This document shows positions 34,069-43,281 of a DNA stretch of 64,000 nt, in pieces. Position numbers and translations under genes: made by a program. Where the stretch lies: NCBI RefSeq assembly GCF_023983475.1, contig NZ_CP092713.1, positions 1,116,001-1,180,000 on the forward strand, given 5' to 3'. Positions within the stretch are counted from its first letter, which is position 1; every line of letters starts with the position of its first letter. Below the pieces are notes generated by a model. The model was not told the origin of the DNA, made no database searches, and worked only from the letters and a program-made list of their open reading frames with translations. This DNA is from Aliivibrio fischeri ATCC 7744 = JCM 18803 = DSM 507. Its GTDB lineage: Bacteria; Pseudomonadota; Gammaproteobacteria; Enterobacterales; Vibrionaceae.

Positions 34069-36747
34069 ATGCCAGATTTAAAACAATTACTGCGCCCCGA
34101 ATCCATCGCTGTTATTGGTGCTTCCACACACCCTGATAGAGCAGGACATATTGTAATGCGTAACTTATTAGAAGGTGGTTTTAATGGGCCAATAATGCCT
34201 GTTCACCCAAGTTATAAATCTGTGTGTGGCATCTTGGCATATAAAGAAATTTCTGAATTACCTATTACACCTGATTTTGCCATTTTGTGTACCGAAGCAA
34301 AAAAGAACGTCTCTATTCTTGAAGAACTTGGGGAAAAAGGCGTTCGTTGCGCCATTATCTTATCGTCAGATATGAATTTGTACTGTAATGGAATAGGTGA
34401 ACCTTTGCCTTATGAAGCAAAACGTATTGCAGCCAAATATAATATGCGGATCTTGGGTCCTAATAGCCTAGGGATTATTCTTCCGTGGATTAATTTAAAT
34501 GCCTCTTTCTCACCTATCAACGCCAACAAAGGAAACATTGCATTCATATCGCAATCAGCTGCGGTATGTACGACAATTTTAGATTGGGCAAATGAAAAGA
34601 ACATTGGGTTTTCAGCTTTTGTTTCACTAGGTGATGGGCTTGATATTGATTTCAGTGAACTGCTCGACACCCTTTGTACCGATTCAAAAACAGAAGCCAT
34701 TCTTCTGTATATAGATTCAATTAAAGATGCTCGTCAATTTATGTCCGCCGCCCGTGCAGCCGCTCGTAATCGTCGTATATTAGTGGTTAAAAGTGGACGT
34801 TCTGTCGCAGGAAGTAAAGCGGCTCAATTACATACCAATGGTCAATTGAGTTTGGATGCGGTTTACGATTCTGCAATCAGACGAGCTGGAATGCTTAGAG
34901 TATCTAATACTCACGAGCTTTTCGCTGCTGTAGAAACACTTGCACACCCTATTCCATTTAGAGGTCATCGATTGGCAATAGTGACCAATGGTGGCGGTCC
35001 AGCAATCATGGCCGTTGATAGTCTCATGCAACAAGGTGGAAAATTAGCGGATTTTAGTGAAACATTAATCCAAAAGTTAAATAAGACACTACCTGAAAAC
35101 TGGTCCCACGCTAATCCTATTGATATTGGAGGTGATGCCAATGACACACGTTATTGTAATGCGGTTAATGCCCTGTTAGACAGTGATGATTGTGATGCCA
35201 TACTCATTATGCACAGCCCATCAGCGGTTTCAAACGCAACAAAAACGTCTGAAAAATTAATAAGCTTGATTCAAAACCATAAACGAAAAGCAAAATTTAC
35301 CATATTGACGAACTGGTCAGGAGAAACCTCTTCAAAAGAAGCTCGATTACTCTTTACGCAAGCCGGAATACCAACATATAGAACACCTGAAAGTGCTGTA
35401 TCTGCATTTTTGCATCTGGTTGAATACCATAGAAACCAAGGGTTATTAATAGAGACTCCTGTGTCATCCGGTCACATTAGTAAGCATGACGCACAAATGG
35501 CTCGTGAATGGTTAGAGAACTGTGTTACGCATAACCTAACTGAATTAGATACGCATGAAACCCAAGCTCTTTACTCTTGTTATGGTTTCAAAACATTGGA
35601 TACATGGATAACTGAAGATCCAGTTGAAACCGGCTATGTCGCTGACAAGATCGGTTATCCTGTCGCAGTAAAATTGCGGTCACCAGATATTCCACATAAA
35701 TCTGATGTGCATGGCGTTGTATTAAACTTAAACACCAATGAAGAAGTGATAACCGCTGCGCAATCCATACTCGACCGAGTCTCATTAAGCTATCCATCGG
35801 CACGAATTTCAGGATTAAGTGTTCAGAAGATGGCGGCAAGAGCAGGATCACAAGAGCTAAGAATTAAGGTCTGCCAAGATCCTGTCTTTGGGCCTGTGAT
35901 CTTATTGGGCGAAGGTGGATCTGAATGGGATCTTAACAATAATGCAGCGGTAGCCTTACCACCCTTGAATATGGCATTAGCGGAAAACCTAATTAAGCAT
36001 GCTATTAAAGAAAATATCATTCATAACCGCAACTCTCCTAACAAAATGAGTTTATTTGATTTAAGTGCGTTTCTCGTTCGCTTGTCACAAATGATACTTG
36101 ATTGCCCTGAGATTGTTGAACTTGATATACACCCACTTCTTGTTTCTGGTATGGATCTCACGATTATTGATTCTTCGATGAAAGTACAACACTTTAACGG
36201 CGATATTCATAAGCGCTTAGCAATCAGACCTTACCCAAATGAATTAGAAGAATTTGCACAGCTTAAAGATGGCAGTTCTGTGTTACTTCGCCCTATTCTT
36301 CCCGAAGATGAACCCAAACATGCTTCTTTTATTTCTCAAGTATCGCATGATGATTTATATAAACGTTTCTTCTCAGAAGTTGGTGAGTTTAATCACGAAG
36401 CCCTTGCCAATTTTACGCAGATTGATTACGACCGAGAAATGGCGTTCGTTGCAACCAAACAAGTAGATGGTGAAGAAATTATTATTGCTGTTGTACGAGC
36501 TCTTTCCGATCCCAATCATACAAACACTGAATTTGCCGTGTTAGTTAGATCCGATCTAAAAGGACTAGGATTAGGAAAAATCTTGATGAAAAAAATTATT
36601 CGTTATTGCCAAAGTATTGGTATTAAAGTGATGACAGGAATGACAATGCCAGCAAATCACGGAATGATTGGACTAGCACAGCATCTAGGCTTCTCAGTAG
36701 ACATTCAAATGAGTGACGGTGTTGTTGATATGTTTTTGGAACTGTAA
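34069..36747 (+). CDS. patZ: Protein lysine acetyltransferase with acyl-CoA synthetase-like domain
   Basis: An 892-residue protein matching E. coli PatZ/YfiQ (about 886). The N-terminus carries the CoA-binding and succinyl-CoA synthetase-like domains (ESIAVIGASTHPDRAGHIVM; IAFISQSAAVCTTILDWA), then an ATP-grasp part (VAVKLRSPDIPHKSDVHGVVLNL), and a C-terminal GNAT domain (about 720-890; VRSDLKGLGLGKILMKKIIRYC, the acetyl-CoA loop). It acetylates lysines, for example of acetyl-CoA synthetase. In PatZ proteins the NDP-forming domain is catalytically dead. ATG 34069 is used; GGACGTTTAT precedes it. Confidence 0.92.
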   Translation: MPDLKQLLRPESIAVIGASTHPDRAGHIVMRNLLEGGFNGPIMPVHPSYKSVCGILAYKEISELPITPDFAILCTEAKKNVSILEELGEKGVRCAIILSSDMNLYCNGIGEPLPYEAKRIAAKYNMRILGPNSLGIILPWINLNASFSPINANKGNIAFISQSAAVCTTILDWANEKNIGFSAFVSLGDGLDIDFSELLDTLCTDSKTEAILLYIDSIKDARQFMSAARAAARNRRILVVKSGRSVAGSKAAQLHTNGQLSLDAVYDSAIRRAGMLRVSNTHELFAAVETLAHPIPFRGHRLAIVTNGGGPAIMAVDSLMQQGGKLADFSETLIQKLNKTLPENWSHANPIDIGGDANDTRYCNAVNALLDSDDCDAILIMHSPSAVSNATKTSEKLISLIQNHKRKAKFTILTNWSGETSSKEARLLFTQAGIPTYRTPESAVSAFLHLVEYHRNQGLLIETPVSSGHISKHDAQMAREWLENCVTHNLTELDTHETQALYSCYGFKTLDTWITEDPVETGYVADKIGYPVAVKLRSPDIPHKSDVHGVVLNLNTNEEVITAAQSILDRVSLSYPSARISGLSVQKMAARAGSQELRIKVCQDPVFGPVILLGEGGSEWDLNNNAAVALPPLNMALAENLIKHAIKENIIHNRNSPNKMSLFDLSAFLVRLSQMILDCPEIVELDIHPLLVSGMDLTIIDSSMKVQHFNGDIHKRLAIRPYPNELEEFAQLKDGSSVLLRPILPEDEPKHASFISQVSHDDLYKRFFSEVGEFNHEALANFTQIDYDREMAFVATKQVDGEEIIIAVVRALSDPNHTNTEFAVLVRSDLKGLGLGKILMKKIIRYCQSIGIKVMTGMTMPANHGMIGLAQHLGFSVDIQMSDGVVDMFLEL

Positions 36748-36782
36748 AACATATCATTGTAAATATTTCATCAAGTATAAAA

Positions 36783-36815
36783 AAACCAAGATAAACACTT
36801 GATTTATCTTGGTTT
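36783..36815. terminator. Terminator of patZ
   Basis: AAACCAAGATAAA / TTTATCTTGGTTT, perfect 13-bp stem with 7-nt loop; symmetrical, also usable by the small minus-strand gene downstream. Confidence 0.85.
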
Positions 36816-36855
36816 AATATAGATACAAAATTGTTTTATAAAAGGGATATCTATA

Positions 36856-36936
36856 TTACTTAGATTGCTCAGCTTTTTCTTTCTTTACCATAATTGCACC
36901 AGCGATAACAAATGCAACCAATAATAAAATTTCCAT
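36856..36936 (-). CDS. 26-residue membrane peptide
   Basis: A short frame with AAGG 7 nt before the ATG. It encodes one hydrophobic segment (EILLLVAFVIAGAIMV) followed by a basic and polar tail (KKEKAEQSK). This is the layout of the small single-helix membrane proteins of gamma-proteobacteria. It is followed by the symmetrical hairpin at 36783-36815. Coding is supported by ribosome site and composition only. Confidence 0.5.
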   Translation of the reverse strand: MEILLLVAFVIAGAIMVKKEKAEQSK

Positions 36937-37036
36937 TAAACTTACCTTATTTCGTGTTAAAAATTAAAAGACCTGATTAATATAACATCATATGACATTA
37001 GTTAAACAGATATAACTCAATTTTGTAAAACTTTTG

Positions 37037-39001
37037 TCAAATTTTGTGAAACATATACTTTCCTTTGCCTGTTAATTTTGCCTCATACATGGCCTTGTCT
37101 GATTCTTTTAACAATGCATCTACATCTTTACCATCATTATAATCCGCGACTGTAATCCCTATGCTGACATTAACCGACAATAAAGTACCTTTATATGAAA
37201 TGGGGGCTTGTATCGAATAAATAACCCTATCAGCTAACTCTATCAGTTGCTCTCTATTTGCAACCGGATTAATAAACAACACAAACTCATCACCAGCTAA
37301 ACGCGATGCCAAATCATTCGCTCTTACCGCATGTTCTAATCGCTTTGCAACCACTCTTAACACTTCATCACCAGCATCATGCCCATAAGTGTCATTAACT
37401 TGCTTAAATCCATCAAGATCAAGGTAGCAAAGTCCCATCTGCCCTATGCTCCCTTTTTTCAGCAATATTGTATCATTCGCTGCTTGATAAAATTTTGCTC
37501 TATTAGGTAGGCCGGTTAATACGTCATGATGCGCTAAGTGATCCAATCTCTCTTTTTCTTTAACATCAGATAAGTTTGTAAATATAAAGATATAACTATT
37601 TTGACCATACTGATCAGTATCAATGATCTTACTTGCTTTAACGTACAGAGGAAGTTCCGCACCAAACTTATCTTTTTCTAAAACTTCTCCATGCCATTGA
37701 CCAAAACGCTGAATTGACTCTGTAATCAAACTCGTTGATGTTGTGAAATGATGACCATCGAATAAGGTCAACATGGGAATATTACTTAACTCACTCATTT
37801 GATAACCAAAGATATCGGTAAATGCAGGGTTCATCAGTGTTAATTTTCCGTCTGCATCGTATATCAACACACCGTCTTGGCTATTTTTAAATACATTTGC
37901 TGCCAATTTCTGTTGAGTTCGACTTCTCAATGCTTCAGTTACGTCAACCATTGAAAGTAATACTTGATTTTGATTCGATAGCACTCTTGATGTGATTTGT
38001 AATGTCTTGCTATCACATGTCTGAATAAGTAAATCATCCACTTCTTTACGATTATCGATAATCTCTAATAAATCTTGTTCATTACTTGGTTTTATCACAT
38101 CGAGTAAGTTACGACTTTCAAGTAAATTAATCGACAAACTAGGAAACATCGTTTTTGATGCTTCATTACTTAAAATAATAAGACCTTTTTTATCAATAAC
38201 AAAAAGCGCATGTTGGACAGCTGTGATTATTTGCTCTCCAAAATCTCTCTCATGTTCTACTTTTTTTAATACATAACTTAATTGCTTTTGACGCTCTTCA
38301 AGTTTACTTGTCATTTTATTAAACGAAGCAGTCAAATCACCCAATTCATCATGAGTTACTACTTGCGGACGTTCATCGAACACGCCTCTTGTAATGATCC
38401 CTTGCATTGCATGGTTTAAGCTGCTGACAGGAGTAATAACCCACTTTTGTATTTTACAAATAATGAAGTAACCGCAAATAACAAAAAACAGAAGCATAAA
38501 GATAAACATCTTTAATGCGGTATCTCTAGTTTCATCTAGTATGTCTTTTGAAACAATCAGATTCATTTGTGCTGTTTCTTGCGGATTTAAAACAAATGGA
38601 ATAGACACATAAATAAAATGGTCACCTATGACATACCCATCAATTAGCATTTGTTGTTTTAATACAGCATTAGGCGCATGCGATAATTGGGTTGTTTTTT
38701 TATATTCGATAAATATTTGACCGTCATTGTCTATCACGACAGCCTGTAATATTGCTTCGTCTGCACTAAACGTATCTAAAATTTTATTGGCGGTTGCTTT
38801 ATCATCTAAAATTAAAGCCGGTTTTAGGTTAAGGCTAACTCCAATCGATAAAATCTTAATACGATTAATTAAATTATCTTTTTCCGTTTTATACGTACTT
38901 ACATAGTTATAACCATGAAACATAACGAATAAACTCAGTGCAAATATGATTATTGGTAAAGATAAACGCTGGCGCAATGATGCATTTTCTATCCACTTCA
39001 T
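37037..39001 (-). CDS. Membrane diguanylate cyclase (sensor-HAMP-PAS-GGDEF)
   Basis: A 654-residue protein: membrane helix about 14-30, periplasmic sensor about 35-162, second helix (FIFMLLFFVICGYFIICKI), HAMP (about 187-240), two PAS-like domains (about 255-360 and 370-485), and a GGDEF domain. The active loop reads RLAGDEFVLF, that is AGDEF instead of GGDEF, a variant known in active enzymes; YLDLDGFKQVNDTYGHDAGD is intact. It should make cyclic di-GMP in response to an unknown signal. No EAL domain. GGAGAG precedes the ATG. Confidence 0.92.
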   Translation of the reverse strand: MKWIENASLRQRLSLPIIIFALSLFVMFHGYNYVSTYKTEKDNLINRIKILSIGVSLNLKPALILDDKATANKILDTFSADEAILQAVVIDNDGQIFIEYKKTTQLSHAPNAVLKQQMLIDGYVIGDHFIYVSIPFVLNPQETAQMNLIVSKDILDETRDTALKMFIFMLLFFVICGYFIICKIQKWVITPVSSLNHAMQGIITRGVFDERPQVVTHDELGDLTASFNKMTSKLEERQKQLSYVLKKVEHERDFGEQIITAVQHALFVIDKKGLIILSNEASKTMFPSLSINLLESRNLLDVIKPSNEQDLLEIIDNRKEVDDLLIQTCDSKTLQITSRVLSNQNQVLLSMVDVTEALRSRTQQKLAANVFKNSQDGVLIYDADGKLTLMNPAFTDIFGYQMSELSNIPMLTLFDGHHFTTSTSLITESIQRFGQWHGEVLEKDKFGAELPLYVKASKIIDTDQYGQNSYIFIFTNLSDVKEKERLDHLAHHDVLTGLPNRAKFYQAANDTILLKKGSIGQMGLCYLDLDGFKQVNDTYGHDAGDEVLRVVAKRLEHAVRANDLASRLAGDEFVLFINPVANREQLIELADRVIYSIQAPISYKGTLLSVNVSIGITVADYNDGKDVDALLKESDKAMYEAKLTGKGKYMFHKI

Positions 39002-39316
39002 CCGCGTTAACTCTCCCCATAAACCAATTTAATTATTTTAGAAACTAAGATATTTAATCGAATATACATCTTTAAGATTTATTAATTAAATTATTAATAG
39101 ATATAACTTAATCGTATTTGGTGAGTATAACTAAAAATACTCTATACGGTTCAGCAATTGCAAACAAATCATCGACAAAGTGATCTAAGTAACACTTATG
39201 GATTTATTAGTTACCATTCATAACTTGAATATTTATTTTCATCCGAAATTTTTGATTCGAAAACTTACTTTATACTGCTTTCTTATATACTAGTTCTTAT
39301 TTTATAAGGCGATCGT
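39002..39316. other. 315-bp divergent intergenic region
   Basis: AT-rich, between the diguanylate cyclase gene and the small secreted protein. Both promoters must lie here; no other structure was found. Confidence 0.5.
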
Positions 39317-39541
39317 ATGCGAACTCTCATTATCTTTTTGGCTGTTTTATGCTCTTTTCCATCATCAGCAAAATCAGTTCAAAAATACTACAAAGAACAT
39401 CAACCAAAACGTTGTGAGACATTAAATAGAACATTAACTCATGTGAATAAGCTACTCAGCTTTAGTGAGGGAAAGGAATACAAAGAGAGATTAAAAGAGA
39501 AAAAGGCACTAAAGAAATTAAGGAAAGAAAAAGGATGTTAA
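39317..39541 (+). CDS. Small secreted basic protein
   Basis: A 74-residue protein with a signal peptide (TLIIFLAVLCSFPSSAKS). The mature part is strongly basic, with Lys/Glu-rich helices and two Cys (RCETL and the terminal KGC) that could pair. AAGGCGATCGT precedes the ATG. No family recognised. Confidence 0.65.
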   Translation: MRTLIIFLAVLCSFPSSAKSVQKYYKEHQPKRCETLNRTLTHVNKLLSFSEGKEYKERLKEKKALKKLRKEKGC

Positions 39542-39567
39542 AAAGCCAACAGTTACGTTGGCTTTGT
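39542..39567. terminator. Terminator between small secreted protein and mog
   Basis: AAAGCCAAC / GTTGGCTTT with a 6-nt loop, convergent genes on both sides. Confidence 0.75.
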
Positions 39568-39572
39568 ATTGA

Positions 39573-40109
39573 TTATTTTGCTTTTGGTCTGAATGGTTTA
39601 ATCACTTCTTCATTACACTCAAGAAATGGACCTTCCATTAGATCGATACAATATGGAATTGCAGGGAAAACCGCATCCAAACATTCACGAATTGATTTTG
39701 GTTTACCAGGTAAATTTACAATTAATGAATCTTTACGTAAACCCGCAGTTTGACGAGATAAAATAGCTGTTGGCACAAACTTTAATGATTCTGCACGCAT
39801 TAGCTCACCAAAACCGGGCATCATGCGATCACACACAGCTTCTGTTGCTTCAGGAGTGACATCACGTTTAGCTGGACCTGTTCCACCCGTTGTTACAACT
39901 AAGCAGCAGTTTTTTTCATCAGCTAATTCAATCAGTGTTTTTTCAATGACATCTTGCTCATCTGGAATAACCACATACACAGGTTCCCACTCAGATGTTA
40001 GATAATCGTTTAGTGTTTCAATAATAGCTGGTCCTGAAATATCTTCATAAATACCAACGCTTGCACGATCACTTACGGTTACAATGCCGATTTTCGCTTT
40101 TTGAGTCAT
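39573..40109 (-). CDS. mog: Molybdopterin adenylyltransferase
   Basis: A 178-residue enzyme of the MoaB/Mog family, which adenylylates molybdopterin before molybdenum insertion. Motifs: IGIVTVSDRAS at the start, VVTTGGTGPAKRDVTPEAT (substrate loop with GGTG) and IVNLPGKPKSIRECLDAVFP. The length and the C-terminal part are closer to Mog than to MoaB. Confidence 0.92.
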   Translation of the reverse strand: MTQKAKIGIVTVSDRASVGIYEDISGPAIIETLNDYLTSEWEPVYVVIPDEQDVIEKTLIELADEKNCCLVVTTGGTGPAKRDVTPEATEAVCDRMMPGFGELMRAESLKFVPTAILSRQTAGLRKDSLIVNLPGKPKSIRECLDAVFPAIPYCIDLMEGPFLECNEEVIKPFRPKAK

Positions 40110-40187
40110 AATCTGTATCTTTTTAAAGTAAGGTAACCACTATTATTACAAGCGGTTACTCATTTTTCTACTAAAAAGGCGTTTTAT

Positions 40188-41384
40188 CTAGTATTCGTAA
40201 GCCATGTTCACAGATACACCATAAGTTGAATCTACTGAGTAAATCGCGGCTAAGTCAAAATGGAACATATTTAGTGGTGAGAAACCAATACCTGCGGTAA
40301 ATGCATCATCATAAGTACCCGCAAGATCTTTCTTGAATCCACCACGTAGCTGAATTTGGTACAGTAAGTCGATTTCTGCACCTGCTCTGAACATTTGAAC
40401 ATTATCATCTAAACCAACAAAACGTTCTTGCTCATTTAAGTCTAAATCTGCCGTAACAATAAAGTAGTTAGTCATGAATGCTACGCCCGCAGTGTAAGTC
40501 GGGGTAAGTTCATAGTTGTATTTATATGTTTTTTTACCGTGAGAACCACCACCTTGCGAATTCGCAAAATTAACAGTGATTTCTTTGGTTTCAATTTCAT
40601 TTTTAATCAGGTTTTTACCTGCTGCTGCAAAACGCCAAGGACCGTAAAACCACACGGCACCAACATCTACGTTGAATGAGTTATCTGTTGTTTTGTTTTT
40701 ATCAAAGTCTTTAAAGTCAAAATTGTTTACAGCTTCTACATAGGTATACGTTAAGTAACTTTGAATTTTTGGTGTTACACCAATAGTGATGTTTTGTCCT
40801 AAGAAATTAGTGTATCCCGCAAAGGCAACACCTGCTTCTGCTAAGCCTAAAGCAACGGTACCTACTGCTGTAGTATCTGCCAGTTGAAGTGGTTTAGCTG
40901 GGTCTGCTGGTAAACCAAGCGCATCGACATCAGGTAACGTAATGCCCTCAACCGAAGTTTTGCCATAAAATGCCATTGATAAATAACGGTTAGGAATTGC
41001 AACAGCCATCCCTGCTCCCATACTAAAGCTCAGGGCATCGCCATTTAAATTTCTTAGACCGTTTTCAATATCAGCTGCGGCACCTGTTGGATCAGACGGT
41101 ATTTTCGAAAAACCTTTCTGTACTTGGTCAACATCATCAACCATACCGCCTTGGTCCATGACTTGTAGACCGGCACTCGGTAACAAAAGACCCGCATCAT
41201 CTTTACGGCTATATATTGCAACTAAAGCTGGATTATAAAAAACACCAGTAAGATAGTCAGCGGCTGCAGTACCAGCGCCACCCATAGCATCAATTCGACC
41301 ATCAACGCTGAAATTTGTTGCTGATACTTGAGAAGAAGCTACCGTCGCGCACGAAAGTAAGCCAATTTTTATCCACTGTTTCAT
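40188..41384 (-). CDS. TraF-like outer-membrane beta-barrel protein
   Basis: A 398-residue protein with a signal peptide (LLSCATVASSQVSA). The N-terminus of the mature part (GRIDAMGGAGTAAADYLTGVFYNPALVA) is the FadL-like pattern of the TraF_2 family, and the rest alternates as beta strands, ending with an aromatic-rich last strand (VNMAYEY). These are often annotated as conjugal transfer protein TraF, but no transfer genes are nearby. A barrel of unknown transport role is more likely. Confidence 0.8.
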   Translation of the reverse strand: MKQWIKIGLLSCATVASSQVSATNFSVDGRIDAMGGAGTAAADYLTGVFYNPALVAIYSRKDDAGLLLPSAGLQVMDQGGMVDDVDQVQKGFSKIPSDPTGAAADIENGLRNLNGDALSFSMGAGMAVAIPNRYLSMAFYGKTSVEGITLPDVDALGLPADPAKPLQLADTTAVGTVALGLAEAGVAFAGYTNFLGQNITIGVTPKIQSYLTYTYVEAVNNFDFKDFDKNKTTDNSFNVDVGAVWFYGPWRFAAAGKNLIKNEIETKEITVNFANSQGGGSHGKKTYKYNYELTPTYTAGVAFMTNYFIVTADLDLNEQERFVGLDDNVQMFRAGAEIDLLYQIQLRGGFKKDLAGTYDDAFTAGIGFSPLNMFHFDLAAIYSVDSTYGVSVNMAYEY

Positions 41385-41513
41385 TTGATTAACCCATTAA
41401 AAAAATCACTTCCCTACTTATCGACATAGAAAAAGTTAACTTTAATGAAATAAATCAAAATATTGATGCTAGTGATGTCTTTTTGAAATTTGGCTTTAAT
41501 CTTAATACATACA

Positions 41514-41542
41514 AAAAAGCCGAGGGGTTAGCTCGGCTTTAA
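41514..41542. terminator. Terminator downstream of the vxr operon
   Basis: AAAGCCGAG / CTCGGCTTT with a 6-nt loop and A/T runs; it ends the yoaH-like gene on the minus strand. Confidence 0.85.
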
Positions 41543-41554
41543 AATAGTAGTTAG

Positions 41555-41710
41555 TTAGCGTTGTTTCTCTTTTTCTGCAATTTCAGCTCTAATTTGGTCT
41601 GAAATGATTTTAATGGCTTCTCCACTACCAACGCCTTGACGCATCAGTTCTTGGATTTTCTCTACTGCTTGTTGCTGTTCTTCATGGGTTAATGTTGGTA
41701 AATCTAACAT
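41555..41710 (-). CDS. YoaH family protein (UPF0181)
   Basis: A 51-residue protein: [23 protein letters not shown] matches E. coli YoaH ([20 protein letters not shown]). Function unknown. The start shares a base with the stop of the upstream DUF2861 gene (TAATG), so it is translationally coupled and is the last gene of the vxr-type operon. Confidence 0.88.
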   Translation of the reverse strand: MLDLPTLTHEEQQQAVEKIQELMRQGVGSGEAIKIISDQIRAEIAEKEKQR

Positions 41711-42618
41711 TATTTACTCTCTGTATTTTCATCTGAACCAAAATTCATTACTTTGGTTATTGCCTGAATTTCTTGGATGGAAATCGGTCCTTGAAATCTT
41801 TTATGATTAAACGACACACTTAAAATATAGCTGCCCGGTAGCACATTTGTTGAAGGTAAAGATTTAGGAAACCTCTCTTCGTACTTCTGTTCCCATAACT
41901 TTATATATTCATTATCTTGATGATCATAAATACCAACAGCCATTTCTGGTAATGGACAATTTGATTTAAGTAAACCGGTTTGTGTCGTTTTCCATTTATC
42001 TTTGCCTAACCACGCCACTTGCATTTCTGTTTTTGGCGTGGTTAAAACAACCCATGATTCCCATTGTGTTTTTTCTTTATCATCCGCAATAATTATCAGC
42101 TTATACAGTCCATTTTGAATTCGGTTATTCAAGGACTCGCTGGCATAAGTGTATTGCGTGATTCTTTCATCTTGTGTTGGTGTTATTTTAATTGACGGAT
42201 TAGTTAATTGCTCTTCTTGCGGCCATTTAATAAATGAAAGACTTGATATAGGCTTTTTAGTATCAAACTTAACAATCAATCGATGATGTAATCTTCCCGG
42301 ACTCTGAATAATAACACGTTGTACACTTACTGATTTTAACCAGTTCGGTATCACTTTATTAGATAAATCTCTCCCGCAATTTACTGAAATGGCAGAGCTA
42401 AGTAATTTATCAATATTATTGGTGATATTCTCATTAGCCGAGTTCTGCAAAACCTCTATTGAAGTGGCAAAGCCTTTTCTTGCATGCCCTTCTAAAAATT
42501 GCTTATGCGCAGTATACAATGCAGATTGCTCATTAAACCAATCCACTGAATTTGCAAAAGATGTGTATGATGCACAAACCAATGAGCAAAAAACGAAAAA
42601 CTTACGCATAAACATCAT
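41710..42618 (-). CDS. vxrC: DUF2861 family exported protein (VxrC-like)
   Basis: A 302-residue protein with a signal peptide ([16 protein letters not shown]). It resembles the DUF2861 protein that follows vxrAB in vibrios. The middle has beta-rich segments ([17 protein letters not shown]). The start lies 6 bp after the vxrB stop, supporting one operon. Starts at codons 1, 2 and 4 (MMFM) are possible. Its molecular role is not known. Confidence 0.8.
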   Translation of the reverse strand: MMFMRKFFVFCSLVCASYTSFANSVDWFNEQSALYTAHKQFLEGHARKGFATSIEVLQNSANENITNNIDKLLSSAISVNCGRDLSNKVIPNWLKSVSVQRVIIQSPGRLHHRLIVKFDTKKPISSLSFIKWPQEEQLTNPSIKITPTQDERITQYTYASESLNNRIQNGLYKLIIIADDKEKTQWESWVVLTTPKTEMQVAWLGKDKWKTTQTGLLKSNCPLPEMAVGIYDHQDNEYIKLWEQKYEERFPKSLPSTNVLPGSYILSVSFNHKRFQGPISIQEIQAITKVMNFGSDENTESK

Positions 42619-42624
42619 AAAAAA

Positions 42625-43281
42625 TTACGCTTTCATTTTGTAGCCAACGCCACGCAATGTTTCAATTTCTATTCCAACAATCTTTTGACGTAACTGAAGA
42701 ATATGCGTATCTACCGTACGTGTTGTTGGGAAATGGTTGTAACCCCAAACTTGATCCAAAAGCTCATCACGCGTAAACACTTTTCCAAGGTTTGATGCTA
42801 AGAAAAGCAGAAGATCAAACTCAGTTCGAGTTAACGTAACATTCTCACCTGAATTAACCACATCACGTGTAGAGGTATCAATAGCCAAATTACCAACAAC
42901 TAATTTTGATTTTACTTCATCTGTTTCTGGTGAGCGTAAGTGTGCACGTAAACGAGCCAGCAATTCCGCTTCAGCAAAAGGCTTAGTTAAATAGTCATTA
43001 GCACCAGAATCAAGACCTGTTACTTTATCTCTAACAGAAACAAGAGCCGTTAACAAAATAACGGGAACATCTTTTATTTGTTTCCACTGACTTAACCAAG
43101 TTAATGAATCGCCTTCAGGTAGCTGACGGTCAAGAATGACAATATCAGCTTCGCTCCAAAGACCAGATACATTTGCGGCATTTTCGGAATGTAAACAGCG
43201 ATAACCCGCTTCTTCTAAGCTGACAATCAGTCCGTCCGCTAAGTTTTTATCGTCTTCAACAAGTAGGATTGTCTGTTTCAC
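42625..43281 (-). CDS. vxrB: OmpR-family response regulator VxrB
   Basis: A 218-residue regulator. The receiver domain has the acidic pair in LLVEDDKN, the phosphoacceptor Asp in DIVILDRQLP and the Lys in YLTKPFAEAE. The C-terminal winged helix shows LTRTEFDLLLFLASNLGKVFTRDELLDQVWG and RTVDTHILQLRQKI. The 5' end overlaps vxrA by 26 bp. In V. cholerae VxrAB (WigKR) controls cell-wall homeostasis, biofilm and type VI secretion. Confidence 0.9.
   Translation of the reverse strand: MKQTILLVEDDKNLADGLIVSLEEAGYRCLHSENAANVSGLWSEADIVILDRQLPEGDSLTWLSQWKQIKDVPVILLTALVSVRDKVTGLDSGANDYLTKPFAEAELLARLRAHLRSPETDEVKSKLVVGNLAIDTSTRDVVNSGENVTLTRTEFDLLLFLASNLGKVFTRDELLDQVWGYNHFPTTRTVDTHILQLRQKIVGIEIETLRGVGYKMKA

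Noticed and set aside
40188-41384. TraF as evidence for conjugation
   Set aside because: The protein is a FadL-like barrel of the TraF_2 family; no relaxase, coupling protein or pilus gene is present.
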